Notes: a model not told the origin generated them from the sequence alone. 64,000 nt of DNA from Onchocerca lupi (GCA_028564675.1 JAOVVO010000030.1:124001-188000); one strand, 5' to 3'; shown: positions 1 to 12,464, counted from the stretch's first letter. Program-made: numbers and translations.

Positions 1-227
1 TTCTCCGACAAACAAAATTAATGGGTTGCTTTGCTGTTATTCAGAAATTCATCATATCTCATGCCATTTGTGTCGTTTGAAATGAAGGCGAATAACGATT
101 TGAAAACCCAATAAAAACGTGCTGCTATTAGTTTAGTATCTAATCTTGCGGTTAAGAGGTATTATAACATCTTGCATGCCATTTGCATACAGCATGACAT
201 CATCAATTTTTGATCAATTGCATTAAG

Positions 228-307
228 AAGATGGCCGGATGATGGAGTGGGCATTGAAGGATTTAGAAAGATCTTGAGACTAATAAGTTTGTGGGATGGA
301 GAAAGAG
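228..307 (+). other. Possible internal coding exon, unidentified
   Basis: After a TTAAG acceptor, the reading frame encodes WPDDGVGIEGFRKILRLISL followed by a few more residues, and it ends exactly at a strong donor (AGAG|GTAAGA). The composition is protein-like and no stop interrupts the frame. I do not recognise the family and could not join it to another exon with confidence. It could be a tail exon of a gene that begins left of the window, or a chance open stretch. Confidence 0.25.
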
Positions 308-560
308 GTAAGATTAGTGTGTTCTACAAACAAGTGGCTAAATGATTATCCAGAATCTATCTCGTTCGAGCAAATATATGAAGCATATTTATTACCTGCA
401 TCAGTTACGGATTGTTTTGATCACACATCATACCATCAGTTGTCAACATATTAGTATTCTATCAGCCATGTTAATTAAACAGCTGAAAAATGGTGAATAA
501 CTTGTAAACATATTTATACTGTTATCTAATGAATATGAAATATGCTATAGATTAAGAATT

Positions 561-710
561 ATGATGAAATATCACGCAACACTACTACTACTATCACTAT
601 CAGTAGTATCAGCAAATTATGATTCGAGAATAATAGCAAGAAAAGTATTGATAACGAAGCTGCAAAAGTGCAACTTGAAAAATATGCAAAATAAGAGAAC
701 ATTTAAATGA
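561..710 (+). CDS. Possible small secreted peptide (49 aa)
   Basis: An ATG ORF of 49 codons starts with a Met-Met and a basic/aromatic stretch. A run of Leu/Ser/Val follows (LLLLSLSVVSA), which fits a signal peptide with cleavage after about residue 18. The remaining mature part of roughly 31 residues is basic, has one Cys and ends with a Lys-Arg pair close to the stop. The Leu run comes from a CTA/CTACTA simple repeat, so chance is a real possibility. No SL acceptor is obvious directly upstream. The function is unknown. Confidence 0.25.
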   Translation: MMKYHATLLLLSLSVVSANYDSRIIARKVLITKLQKCNLKNMQNKRTFK

Positions 711-2726
711 TGCAAATGCATCACTCAAGTATATGAATCGATTCTTCTATTCATGGATACCTTAGCTTGTAAAATGTTGCTCCATCTTTTTTTTTTTCTT
801 TTTTTTTTTACGCTTCTTGAAAAAAATGAATGAATGGAATTCTTTGCTGCTTGATGTGTTGATTTGATTCATTAAACTACTTATTTCCAAAATTCCGGAA
901 TCCCTTTTTGCGAAACCGCGTGTGAATTTCACTCTCTTCAATATAACTCAAAGAATTCAATCAACAAACTGCTAAGGCTAAGGACAATCCATATTATTAA
1001 GTAAAAGCCGTATTAACTAGACTAAACGCTCAAAATGCTCATTTAATTAGATTTTTTATTTGGTTTTGTTGCCTAGAACATCATCATTCGAATTACTAAT
1101 GCCTAAAAGTTATTTTTTTTTTTCACTTTCTTTTTGTTTCACTCACTCAGGTCAAATTTAATTCGTGCAAACTGTTATATTATTTTATCAATATTTTTTA
1201 AAATTTTTCTCATTTCAATGTTTTGGCAACTTCCGTATCAAGATATCAAGTTTTTCTCATAAAATTTTGGCGATAATTTTTTGACATTGGAAAATACTAA
1301 CTTCATATGTCAGCATAGATTAATTGATATCTTCAAAATTTTTATTTTATTTTTTTTATTTCTTGGAGGGAAAAACTTTCCAATTAATCAGTATATAAAG
1401 AGTTATAAAATCATATTTGGTATTTCTAGAGTGTAAGAAAATTTTGCTATGTTATAAATTTTTGTAGTAAAATTTGTATTTTTCTTACTCAGCATTGCTA
1501 AGAAATACAGAATTGAAAAACAAGTGATATTTATTTAAATAGTTTTTCCCTTCTTTTTTGTAATTTACCTGTTCACTTGTATTTATTCTTGTCGATTCAT
1601 CCATTTATTATCATCAGAAATAACTGATTTTCTTTGAGCTATGAAGAATTCAATACCATTTCGGAAACTGTATACTGATATTTGTTTTGCAAGAATTCCT
1701 TTCTGTTTATAGTCTCATGTAATTAAATTTTTTTCACTCCCAACACTACCTACTATTTGTAAAGTTTAGATATGGCTCTTGTCATTTTGAGTTTCTGGAG
1801 TAAATCAATTCCACTGGATGGTTCCGTCATCTAGTGCATAATGAAATAATTTCTGATTTGGTATTTTACAGAGCAATCAGGATTGCTGTAGAACTGGACA
1901 AGAATGAAATTTATTGTAAAATTTAAATATTGATTATACCTTTATTTTCAAAATTCTTTTTTTTCCACGTTTCAAAACCTTGATGAAATGGTCAATCTAG
2001 TTTCCAGATCTAAAAAAAAAAGAAAAAAAAATTGAAAATTTGTAAATCAAAATCTTAATATATGCAATTCTTTTCGCATTTTATTGTCTTTCTTTTTCAA
2101 AAATGATATATTAGATATGTATATTTTTGCTTAACTTCGAGCTAGCAGACTCACTTTTCAAAATTTCATTTTCAGTTTCGTGCGCCGTTCAGTATCCGAT
2201 TTTTTGCTCTACACTATGGAAATATTTAAGATTTTTCCTCTTATTTCTTAATTGCTAAAGTGATCGATGGTTGATTAATTCCTGAGATATAAAAGTTTTA
2301 TATTACCAATAATTGATTACTAATATTCGTCTTCACTTTGATTTTCTACCCTTTCTTGCCACGTCTTTCAACATCTATTATTGATTCATGCCGATTAATG
2401 TGTTTCAAATTAATAACCTCAAATTTTCACTTAAAATCATGATTTTTGCATTAGAACCACAGCCTGATCACGGAGTGGATTTAATGATGTTTTGGTATTG
2501 GTTTTTTGGGAGATTCATAAGTAGTGCTATTCGGTAATTAATCATGATACTGAAAGGGATTTGTTATATAAGGCAGTCGAAATATTCTGACAATAATTTC
2601 ATATGAGCAATAAGATCATAGTGGAACTAATATTCATCTAGTCTTCAGATTTTTAATTTTCGCTACATTCTACTCAAAAAATAAAAAGTAATTTTTGAAC
2701 AAAGCATATTAAAAAATTTTTTTCAG

Positions 2727-2794
2727 GATGAAAACATAGAATTAAAAAGTCAAGAATTCCGGAAAGTTAAGTCTACGGTGAAAACTGGAAAATG
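2727..2794 (+). other. Possible internal coding exon, unidentified
   Basis: A good polypyrimidine acceptor (TTTTTTTCAG) opens a 68-base frame rich in Lys/Glu (DENIELKSQEFRKVKSTVK and a few more). It closes at a GGAAAATG|GTATTT donor in phase 2. Acceptors further right (2826, 2880, 3030) were tried; the one at 3030 keeps the frame for 14 more residues before a stop. Unrecognised. Confidence 0.25.
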
Positions 2795-3791
2795 GTATTT
2801 TTGTATCAGTTTCATTTTCACCTTGCAGAATTTGTTAATGCAATTTATAAATTCTTTTTTATTGTAATGGGAATTTGATCTCAGCTTCTGACAGTGGCTT
2901 TGATAATACGCCTGGGAATTACTATGAGTCTCGTTTGTGTGTATTATATATAAAGTTCAAATATTTCGAGGTATTTGAAATTGAAAGTTTGGAAAATCAA
3001 CCATTGGAGACACTTTTTTTTTCTTTCCAGCATTATATTATGCTACGTTTCTAGTGCAAGGCATTTATTTTGAGCTGAAATGAATAACTATTCAAAGAAT
3101 TAAGACTGAGAATGAGAAATAATTTGAGTCAAATCGCAGTTTATAACTTAATTACAGCATGTTTATCATGAAATATCGCTTAATTATAGCGATAATGTGA
3201 GTTACGTAATAGAACTGAACAAAAGTTTCTATTTCGTCTCAATTTGACATCGCCGATTTCTTTGCTCTGTAAAGATGATAAACGTTTCTCGTGTTAAAAG
3301 CCACGGTCATGTTTCCTAATTAAAACCAAAATTATCTTAACTTCACAATATTCTACACACTAGTCTAACTCAGTACTCATTACCTGTTTAGCTTCTTTAA
3401 ATTATCAGACTTTTTCGCAATTATTATCTTTAGGTTTAATTTACAAATGTCTCACAACTTCTCTATTATTTCAAATTTGAGTGTTTCGAAATGAAAAGAA
3501 TTTGTAACGACCAGTGATAGAGTGGCGATAGAAGAAGACCGAGAAGGTATTTTCCTTCCAGTTTCATGAATATTCTCTCATACATTACATAAACATCTGA
3601 TGTATTTTGCTATGTCTTTCTTCGGAAAACCAAAATATTGTTTTGTAAAGTTAATTTCGATGATTATGACCAAACGATGATAGAACGATTCAAGTGATTA
3701 TTTGGAGTTCTTGTGATTCGATGAGATTTGGAATGCAAACCTAACTATATATAAGTCTTGAGGAATGGGTGCTTGAGATGGATAATTTCAG

Positions 3792-3900
3792 GCCCATAAT
3801 TGGCAAAAGGCCCGTTAGTAGTGTCGGTTGCCTTCTTGATCTTTTTCTGAAGGCTTTGTCGGCTTTCCAAGATAAAAAAGACATCATTTTACATAACTGA
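3792..3900 (+). other. Possible terminal coding exon, unidentified
   Basis: A TAATTTCAG acceptor is followed by an open frame in phase 2 that begins PIIGKRPVSSVGCLLDLFLK and runs 35 residues to a TGA at 3898-3900. The hydrophobic/basic alternation looks like real protein, and acceptor, phase and stop fit a last exon on the + strand. The upstream partner is uncertain: an AG|GTATTT donor at about 3546 has the right phase, but the exon before it would be only about 30 bases long. Confidence 0.3.
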
Positions 3901-5367
3901 TGGGAAATCAATGAGTGGTATAGACTGAAAATGCCAAGACTTTTCTCTTCTCAATGCTCTAAGGCCTTTCAACTATAAACCTTACCGTGTGCTATTTTTT
4001 AAAGTAAGCCTGCTTTTATGAGTTTTTTTTTTTTTTTTTGCCATTGCTATCCTTTTTTGTTGTTCGTTGAGAAATCATACAACCAAAAATCGTCTTCTTC
4101 TTCTTCTATCCCTTTTTCCACTCCATTTCATTAAAACTTTTTATCCATGAGCGTGGCAAGTTCATTCAATTAATCTGCTCACTGCTCTTCTCTTCTTTTG
4201 ACTTCCTTTCACCCCATCAAACTGGCACAAAAACTGATAAATTGATCCCCACTCATTTAAGCCTAAGCAAATTTGAATCATTAAATAGTTTGTACTAATA
4301 TTATATACACTCTTATCTTTAGATTGAATTAAACTTCTATCCTTTTTTGGATGACAAACACATTTTTCCACTTTCAAAACTATCACCATTACAGTATTTC
4401 ATATGTTCGTATATTAAAAATTTATATCATGTAAAAAGATCATCACTCTAAAACGTTTTATCTTTTGTTTGACAAAGTTTCTATCGACTTGCTTTCTTTG
4501 ATATGAGAAGTATCATCTTGTGTACATTTAAATAAGTATCGAAATTTTTTAATGAGACAAGTTAAAAATGAAAATATTCTGTTTTGGTTTACTTGATCTA
4601 TTTGTCATCAGGTGCAGAGATAGTAATTAGAACTATTAATTAATGAGTTAATAGGCATGTCACAAAGTCCTTCTCACAAGACTTTTCAAGTTAATAACTT
4701 TTCAAACTTCTGGAAAGTCCGAAAATAATTCCGATAATATAAATGAATTCAAAAGCGAATTACTTATAAAGAAACATTCGCAGTTCGGATTTGTTGTCTG
4801 TCTCGATAATAGCTGACGATATTGGCAAAGAAAAAGATTTGCTGAAAAAAAACCATCACATTATTTCGAAAAGGAAAGCAAATAAAGAAGGTGAAAAAAG
4901 CAATCATTCTTTCAGTTGTTTAAAAAAGAAAATGCACAAATTTACTTTCCAAAATGTCATCAAATTTATAAGGACATAGTATGACAAATCGCTGGTTCTA
5001 TAATAAAACTTGTTTTAGAATTCAAAATTTCATATTCTGACATTTTTTCAAATGCAGCATGTTTTTATCATTCCTATAATTCTTCTCATTCAGACTGACT
5101 CATTTTAATTTATATTCTAATTTTATATTAATGCCAAGGGTAACTTTTGTAGTTTTTTTTCAGCTGGCATGAGAAATGAGTCTACACATTCAATAAATAG
5201 TAATATGTATTTATGAAGATAATAATAGCTCGGTCAAAAATCAATCAATTTCTAGTTCAAGATCTAGGCAATTCTGATTCATTTTCAGATAGAAGCATAG
5301 AATCATTTCGTGATTTTTTTTCATCCATTTCAAATATTTTTCTCATTTGTTTGTTTATTCTTTAGCA

Positions 5368-5493
5368 ATGAAAGGAGGCGGAAGAGTGATACAACTGAGG
5401 GATTTAGTTCGTTTCAAAATATTTCTAAGTGAATCGGTAGTGTGGGTTCATGTTGCTCGTTGTCCTTGCTTTGCTCGAGGAAGACAGGATTAG
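5368..5493 (+). CDS. Possible small ORF behind an SL-type acceptor
   Basis: TATTCTTTAG lies two bases before an ATG, the spacing expected of a trans-spliced start. The 41-residue frame begins MKGGGRVIQLRDLVRFKIF and sits in a pocket of clearly higher GC than its surroundings. An internal donor-like GTAGTG at about 5437 would allow the frame to be just a first exon. No family recognised. It could also be a structured RNA, because the following 80 bases contain an imperfect inverted repeat (TTGATTACTTT against AAAGTAGTCAA). Confidence 0.25.
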   Translation: MKGGGRVIQLRDLVRFKIFLSESVVWVHVARCPCFARGRQD

Positions 5494-6229
5494 AGGAGTC
5501 GTTGGTTGATTACTTTTGAAGGAATCCTTAAAGTAGTCAACGATTAGTAAGAACGAGACAATTTACGCATCGCTCGAAATTGCAGTGCCAAAATTTGCAT
5601 GCTTTTAAAATTTCTTCAAATGTAAAATTTTCTCATTTCAAGATTTTGCTTGATTATTCCAAATCTTTAGAATTTATTTAGAAATCTTAATAGGCATTTG
5701 ACTTCCTTTCATTTATATGTTAGAAAAGCAAGTCCAATTTGCAGCACTTTTTCAATCGAATAAATTGAAAAAAAAAAAAAATAAAAAAAAACGAAAACCT
5801 TCATCCTTGTTTTTCAAAATTTTTCGAAAAATTTTTTCTAGAATTAATTTTCATCTTTTGGCAGCTTAATTAAAGGAATGAGATGGAATGCTACTGCATA
5901 TTTGTTTTTTGTTATTCTTCAAAATTAGAAATCTAATTAATTGGCTTTGGTTTTCACATTTTCTAAAACTCTACAATCATTCCTTAGTCATTTCAAAGTT
6001 TAAATTATGCAAGTTTGAACATCTAAGGGTACTATGATGTCTACTCTTAAAGCATTAAATGTTATCAACACTTAGTGATAATATTTATTTGTTTCAACTC
6101 GTACGCACTAAACCTCGAAGTTTTTAGAACATATCTTTTCTTTCTAATGCAAATATAATGGAATCTTATGAAAAATTTAATAGTATTTGCACTTCTTTAT
6201 TGTCATTTTATCGAAGAAAAATTCCTGCA

Positions 6230-6376
6230 GAAAAAAATCACTTCTCCCATTAAGAGCCACAACTTTGCTGTTTAGCTTATTTTCCTGAAACGGTTTTTTT
6301 GGTTCTATCCGTTCTAGGAAAATAAGCTAAACAGCAAAGTTGTGGCTTTTATGGGAGAAGTGAGTTTTTTTTTTTC
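6230..6376. repeat. Near-perfect long hairpin (fold-back)
   Basis: Two arms of about 47 bases (6239-6286 and 6316-6362) are reverse complements except for a one-base gap and one or two mismatches. A/T runs outside the arms (6230-6238 and 6363-6376) and a short ACGG/CCGT pairing inside the loop also pair, so nearly the whole 147 bases can fold. This shape fits a small fold-back/MITE element or the source of a long double-stranded RNA. No target-site duplication was clear. Confidence 0.75.
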
Positions 6377-7671
6377 TGTCCTTTAATGAAGCCTTATTCA
6401 GTTTCCAATTTCCTGCATCTTCTCCTTCTTCTTCCTTTCCTAGGCTAATTAATCCTTGATTCTACAACAATCTCTTTTTTCATCCTTTCGAATGCTTCAA
6501 TCTTTAAATTGAAGGTCCAAAAAATTTATTTCACACTTTAGTATCTACAATTTATTCTATAATAATTTAGATTTCTTCTTTATGAAGACTCTAATTGCAT
6601 TACATAATTTTAAGTAGATTAGGTCAGATTCATTTTCAACTTCACGTTAGCTTCACTAGTCTTCAATTTTCTCAGATTCCGGGAATTTCCATCATCCATC
6701 GAATTCGTTGTCGATCACTGTTAAACATCTTGTAAAGCTTATGGATTCAAGTTATTTATAGTGTTGTAGTATTTCTCGTTATCATTCCATGCTTTTAATA
6801 TTTATTTTTTATCACACATAAAATGCCAATTTTGTGACATTAAATCCTGATTTTCAATGATATTGTTACTCAAATTACGAAGATTCTAATTACTATAAAG
6901 TTCTTTAAAATAATGAATCATTTAAGCTCTAGATTCTTAAACTGAAGTTTTAAATTAAGTAGCATTTCCATTTCGCAATCATTAAAATTGATTTGGCATC
7001 AAAGTATTCTGCAAATGGGTAATTTGATTCCTCAGCCAGTGTATTTTGAATTTCCAGATATTACCGTTATAAAAGCTTAAATGCATATCACAAATAAAAA
7101 TTCAAGTATCCTGAAATTTTTCTTATTTTACCTAATGTCAATCTTTTTTCATTTGATCTTCTAGTACGCTAAAGATAAGGACCTTTCAGTGTGACAGAAG
7201 CATTCTTGAGCATCTAATTGAACTTTCAATTTAAAATTAACAATCTATTTTCCCATGCTTTTTAACAAGAGTTACCATGGTTTTTTCCTCCTTTTTTTGA
7301 TAAAACAATATCGAACTTTTGTAGAAAGAAATTACGATTCAAAATTTAACAGATAATCAATAACTCTGAGGGAAAATGACTTGTTTCAGTTTTGTCAATA
7401 ACATCTTATCACTGATGATAGTTTGAAGCTGCGAAATCTAGTTTAAGGTATCTCGTTTTTTTATATACTGACGACGTTCCAAAGGAATTAATGTGTTGGT
7501 GTTGTCGATAGCAAATTAATTAACATGTATAGACTATAAGATAATTATTGGAAGATTGCTGCAAACGTATACTGTACTTCATTTCAACTGAACTATTCGA
7601 CTCTAAGGGGCATCAAGTCAGCACAGTCGTCATTCTACCGCTGAAGTGGTGCGGCAATTTGCAGGTGCGTT

Positions 7672-9660
7672 ATGCACCTTTCATCAATCTTTGCATGGCT
7701 ACTTGCAATTTCAACGACCGTTGTCAGTGCAGTTAAATGCTATTGTACAGATGATCATTGTGTACCGTATGGCGTTTGTGAAAGTACGATATGTTTGGTT
7801 GGAATACTCAAAAGTTCCAACTCAGTCATTCGAACATGCGGCACCGAAATGATTGGCTGCCGACGAAATGTTGGAAGGTTTGCTTTCTTATTTCAAATTT
7901 TTGAGAGATACGGTTACAGAAGGCAAAGCAGAAATATCCATGAGGCATTCATTCAGAATGAGCAGAAAGAGTAATGTTGCTCCGAAAAAAAATGAATGTA
8001 ATTCAAATATTGAATACCGAAGATGCGCAAAAAAAAAAGAAAGAAAGAAAAGAAAAAAAACTTGTTTTAATTTTCAACCGATCATACAGTACGCCTAAAA
8101 CAAATGTCATCTTGATCAACATAACATTACGCATATCAGAATGATTATGTTCTTAAGAATTGCTGAAGATGATGGATTAACTTATCATTATGTTCTGTGA
8201 AAAAGCATTGGCACAATCGTGCTTGAAACAGAAATTTCACATGCACATGTAAAACTACATGCATTGCATTTTCATAAAATTACATTTTTGACTAATTGTT
8301 AGCAAACGTGAATATTTCATTGTAATTGTGAATTATAAACTTTATAATATAACTGTTCAGTTTAATTCACTATCAAATATTCCTACAAATGTATCCTGGC
8401 AGAAACGTTTGCATTTTTTACCATCTACACATGCACTGCGTTACAATTTTTGCTAAAATTTATGTCTTAAGATAAAAATTTGAAATAAATAAGTGAACGG
8501 TTTATCCATGAACTCGCATTCCAAAAATATTTGCGTCTAATAGCATACATCAACATTTGGATGATATTTTTTTGTGGCTTTTTCTTGTTGCAATACGACT
8601 CGAGTTTTACTAGCATTAACGCCTTAGTTCTATCAGCACGTTATCAGAATTGAAATGATATCTATTACATCATATCTTGTGTTATTCATACATCTGTAGT
8701 TATTTGTTTGACACAGGCGAATATTCTTAAAGAAGATGACCATACCAGATTCTGTTATCACTTCAACATATTATTTTAACACAATACTTCAACACATTTT
8801 AACAAGTCTGTTAACATTTTAACATATTGTTGAAGTATTTTCTCAGTTTACTTAGAGCTTTTTGGGAATTGAAATAGCTATTATTTGATTTTGTAGTAAT
8901 ATTATCTCTTCATTGATATAGGAAGATTAGATGGATTTTACGAAAAGCAAAATAATGTATTATAAGAAGCGAAACTTAGAGTTTCTTTACACTTCAGAAA
9001 ATTTTATATCAATAATTATCAATTTACTATCTTCAGGTGGCTTGATCTCTGCGCTTGCGATAAACCTCTGTGTAACACATTTTCATATCTCAGGAGTAAT
9101 GCTAAACGTGAAGAAGAAGTACCCAGTGGTGATTCCCTCATTTTTAGTCGTATACACAGGTAACCGACCAGATATTTCATAAACTGACAAACTGTTATCT
9201 TCAAACAAATATTCAGAAATTAAGTGATCGAATAATGGTAAAATTAAAGAAAATGATGAAAAAGTGATGCGTGCAATATTAGTGAAAGAAAAAAGTTTTC
9301 AGCTCATCTCCAGGTATCCCTATTTTGAACATAAAAGACAACTTAAAAATTACAAACAACTTTTTCCCAACAAGTTTTTAATCCATAATATTCTTAAATA
9401 AGTCATTTACAGCTATAAAATCAGTTGTCTTTTTTTTTACAATCAGTAACAAATTTTGATTTAGGAATTCCACTGTAATTTTGGAATCTAACATTTGTGC
9501 ATATTTCAGTGTAGATTCGAATCCATCACATCCAGAACCAGATGCTCCATTATCTACTCGTACATCTTTCCTCACAATACTTCTTGTTGGAGTACCATTA
9601 GCAGTTGGAGCTGCTACCGTGGTTGTCGTTGCCTTCAATTATTACTGCCACCTGTGTTGA
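7672..9660 (+). CDS. Three-finger (Ly6/activin-receptor-like) membrane protein
   Basis: Three exons (7672-7877, 9037-9159, 9510-9660), all joined in phase 2, encode 159 aa. Residues 1-20 form a signal peptide (LSSIFAWLLAISTTVVSA). Residues 22-80 hold ten Cys, opening with CYCTDDHC and ending with CACDKPLCN, the Cys-x-Cys...Cys-Asn ending typical of three-finger domains (Ly6/uPAR, activin-receptor ectodomain). A linker follows, then a hydrophobic C-terminal segment (FLTILLVGVPLAVGAATVVV) that is either a transmembrane helix or a GPI signal. Only four residues follow its YYC. There is no kinase domain, so it is not a TGF-beta receptor. Many nematode proteins of this layout are small surface or secreted proteins of unknown ligand. 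A TTTGCAG lies 7 bases before the ATG, consistent with SL trans-splicing. Confidence 0.8.
8783..8839. repeat. Short inverted repeat in intron 1 of the three-finger gene
   Basis: AATACTTCAACA (8783-8794) and TGTTGAAGTATT (8828-8839) are perfect 12-base inverted repeats. The spacer between them holds repeated TTTTAACA/TTAACA words. Confidence 0.5.
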
Positions 9661-12464
9661 TTTGTTACATTCATCGTTTATCAGCCTTTTTTGCTAGCCG
9701 CTGGTTTATTCACGTGAAAAGTTGTGATATGTTTCTCCGGAATTTTCAGGATTTTTTTTGTGAATTCAGGCAAGTTTAGGTTTTGCACTTTTTCCCAATT
9801 CAAATTTGATTTTGACTACTTCTTGCTCTATGTTACTTCTTACTGCCTCTTCAAACGCTTTTCAATTCAATATTTTTTAAACATTTCACTCTCAATAGCA
9901 GGAGAAAATGATGCCTCCAAAAATTTTATAAAATTGGAGGTTTGAATGAGTAATTGAAAATTAATTTTTTGCAATCAAGCATGTAGAATTAAAGTTAAAG
10001 AATAATTTTAAAAAAAATATATGTGCTTCTATTTAGGCACGAAGAAACTTGTTTTCGGTGCCTCTTGCTAATTTGGAACATCTATCAAGTTCGAAAATGA
10101 TTTGATAATTTATTTCATTTTTCCATTGCAAAGTCCGTTGATCCAATGACAACTCTTAAAATGCTCAATTTGAATATTGTGATATTTGTTTTATGCGTGA
10201 TAATATTTTCAGATGTTATGCTATTTCACTGTTTCTGACAGGTGTAAACTTCGAGAAATCTCAAATGAATTTCGATAGACTAAATTATATTCGTATCAGA
10301 TTTTTCTTATGGATTAACAAATAAAGTCAGCTTATATTTTTTAAAAACTAAAATTTTTTCGAAATAGCTTATTCTTCTGCATCATCCGTAATTCATATTC
10401 TGTTGATGTTAGCTGATGAGGAAGAAAAAAGTGTAGAAGTATTTTAGTACTATTCTGTTGCTTGTATTTCGAAATATGTTTTGTGAAGTACTGCTGTATT
10501 ATATTTCAAGATGAATCACAAAAAGACTGTATCATATAAACTGTATGCAGAAAATCTTAAAAAAAACATCGAATTTATCCAGAAATCGTAAATTCTTGTC
10601 TGAATATGTTTAACAGTTCCTTTTGAAAAAAGTATCAAAGATAAAATGAATGAAAAGAAAAAATAAATAAATCACATTATGTGCATAATTATGTTTTCAT
10701 CTTGCTACAAAACATTATTTTTAGTTTAAAAAATTGTTAAGCATTCACAAGAAGTGGAGTTCGGAAATCTTTATAAATGAAATGAAAATATTATCCTCAA
10801 CCTATACATTCTCCTAATGATGAACAAAAAACAAAAAATTTGTGTAACTCAAACCGAAACGTTAAAAATCTATTAACAGTTAGCAAGACGAAAATAAATT
10901 TCGAAAAATGCTATTTCTAAATCATGAAATTTTGAACGTTGAAAAGAGATCACGCAGAAATGTAAAATACTTAAAAATTTGTTGATATAACAATATGTTG
11001 GGAACGAAAGAAATTTTTAATAATTAGTTGGTCACGAAATGTAAATGTTCAGTTTGTTCAAAATCTTAAATCTCCCAAAATTTTTGAACACGCGTCTATT
11101 CCAATCCAATCTTTATGTCAAAATTTCAAGGCAATCGGTGAAGAAATTGAAAAGTTGTGTGGAAATGAACAACGAACATTTACATTTTTATTTAAATAGA
11201 TTCCCACAATACAACATCTTACTTATCATGAAATCAAGTATTTTCGGAAAATTATTTTCTAATTTACTTTTGTAATGAAGAGAGGGAGGCAAGCAAACTG
11301 GAACGCATGATCATGACTTTCAGCTATAGAGATATTACACTCAGAAAATATTAAGCTCAGAAAATAAAAAGTAAAATAATGTAACCTACAGAGTTAAGCA
11401 AATTCGCGCTCTTTTAAAATTAAATTCCAAATAAAACTTGATTTTTTTGCAGAATTTTAGAAGAAATTTCAAAAAACTGAACTTCTGCAATATGAAAAAC
11501 TTGGAAAGTTGCTTGTAATGGTTGGCAGTTTCTTCGAAGTACACTTTAAAATAGTTCAATGTATTTTTCAGGCATTCTTAATGAGGAAATGCAAGTACAT
11601 AATGAACAAAAAATTGGTTATACTGTTCATCAATAATCATAAACTAATTCGCTGGTCATAATTCGGTGTAAGCTGTACATTAATTATATCAGCAGTCCAA
11701 ACTCTCCTGACATTATCCCTGTTTTTCCCAATATAAAGGATGGTATTAAAACTGATTCGCAACTGATCTTCAAGAAATTGCAAGCATTTTTATAAACGAA
11801 ACTGTGGACTACTTTGAATTTAATCCTAGATTTAATAAGGTTACTTTAGTTGCAAATTCCCTTCTATATCTATCTAATTTTACCTTAGTATGACAAATGG
11901 CTTCCCAAAAATTAGAGGATATCATCTCTTTAGAAGGAACGCCACAAAAATTTCCAATACAGAATAGGATAAGAGGAGTTATCTAAAGATTTCTTTTAAA
12001 AAAATTAAAAAACACTTCTTTGAAACTGCAAGTGTTGTAGCCAAATGGTGAATAATGCTGCATGGATTATAATATTGTTTAAATAAGATATGGGGCAAGT
12101 ATGCTTAGTCATATTGCCGGCTATGTCACAAAATATGCAAAACTCATCATCTGCAAAATGATTAATAGAAGCAATCATATTCATACATAGGATGCTAAAC
12201 GATGAATGATTTCTTTTTTTTTTTCACATAAAAAAGGGCAGAACAAATTTCTTATTTCACTGCATTTGCAATAAAAAACTGAATCAACAAGAAAAAAAAG
12301 GGAAAACTAAATTTGGAAACAAATAATTCAATTAATGAGCAATATATTCTCAATTCATCTTTAAATGAAATAAGCTGTAGTAGAATAATTTTACAAAAAT
12401 CATTGCAGTATTGTTCAGATTAACACACTGCAACTAGATTTATAGAGGAACTAAAGTATTTCAC
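9661..12464. other. Spacer between three-finger gene and PTRHD1
   Basis: The two flanking genes converge here, so the 3' UTRs of both should lie at the edges. The longest true ATG frame (11045-11275 +, 76 codons) is rich in Leu/Phe/Asn/Lys, has no recognisable motif and is probably chance in AT-rich DNA. No RNA gene was seen. Confidence 0.5.

Larger units (their letters stand above)
1..7500. other. 7.5 kb region without a recognisable gene
   Basis: No protein family was recognised here. The sequence is AT-rich with poly-A/T runs. Several short stretches look coding and are listed separately: a possible exon at 228-307, a 49-codon ORF with a signal peptide at 561-710, possible exons at 2727-2794 and 3792-3900, a small ORF at 5368-5493 and a strong hairpin at 6230-6376. 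Another open stretch at about 4782-4979 (+), behind a CGCAG acceptor, reads as a Lys-rich tail, but nothing identifies it. The pieces could be exons of one or more fast-evolving genes on the + strand, or remnants. Confidence 0.5.

Noticed and set aside
9019..9204. Minus-strand frame opposite exon 2 of the three-finger gene
   Set aside because: Antisense shadow. The sense frame carries the conserved CDKPLCN and proper splice sites.
11045..11275. 76-codon ATG frame in the convergent spacer
   Set aside because: Composition is what AT-rich DNA gives by chance (Leu, Phe, Asn, Lys), and no splice, SL or family signal supports it.
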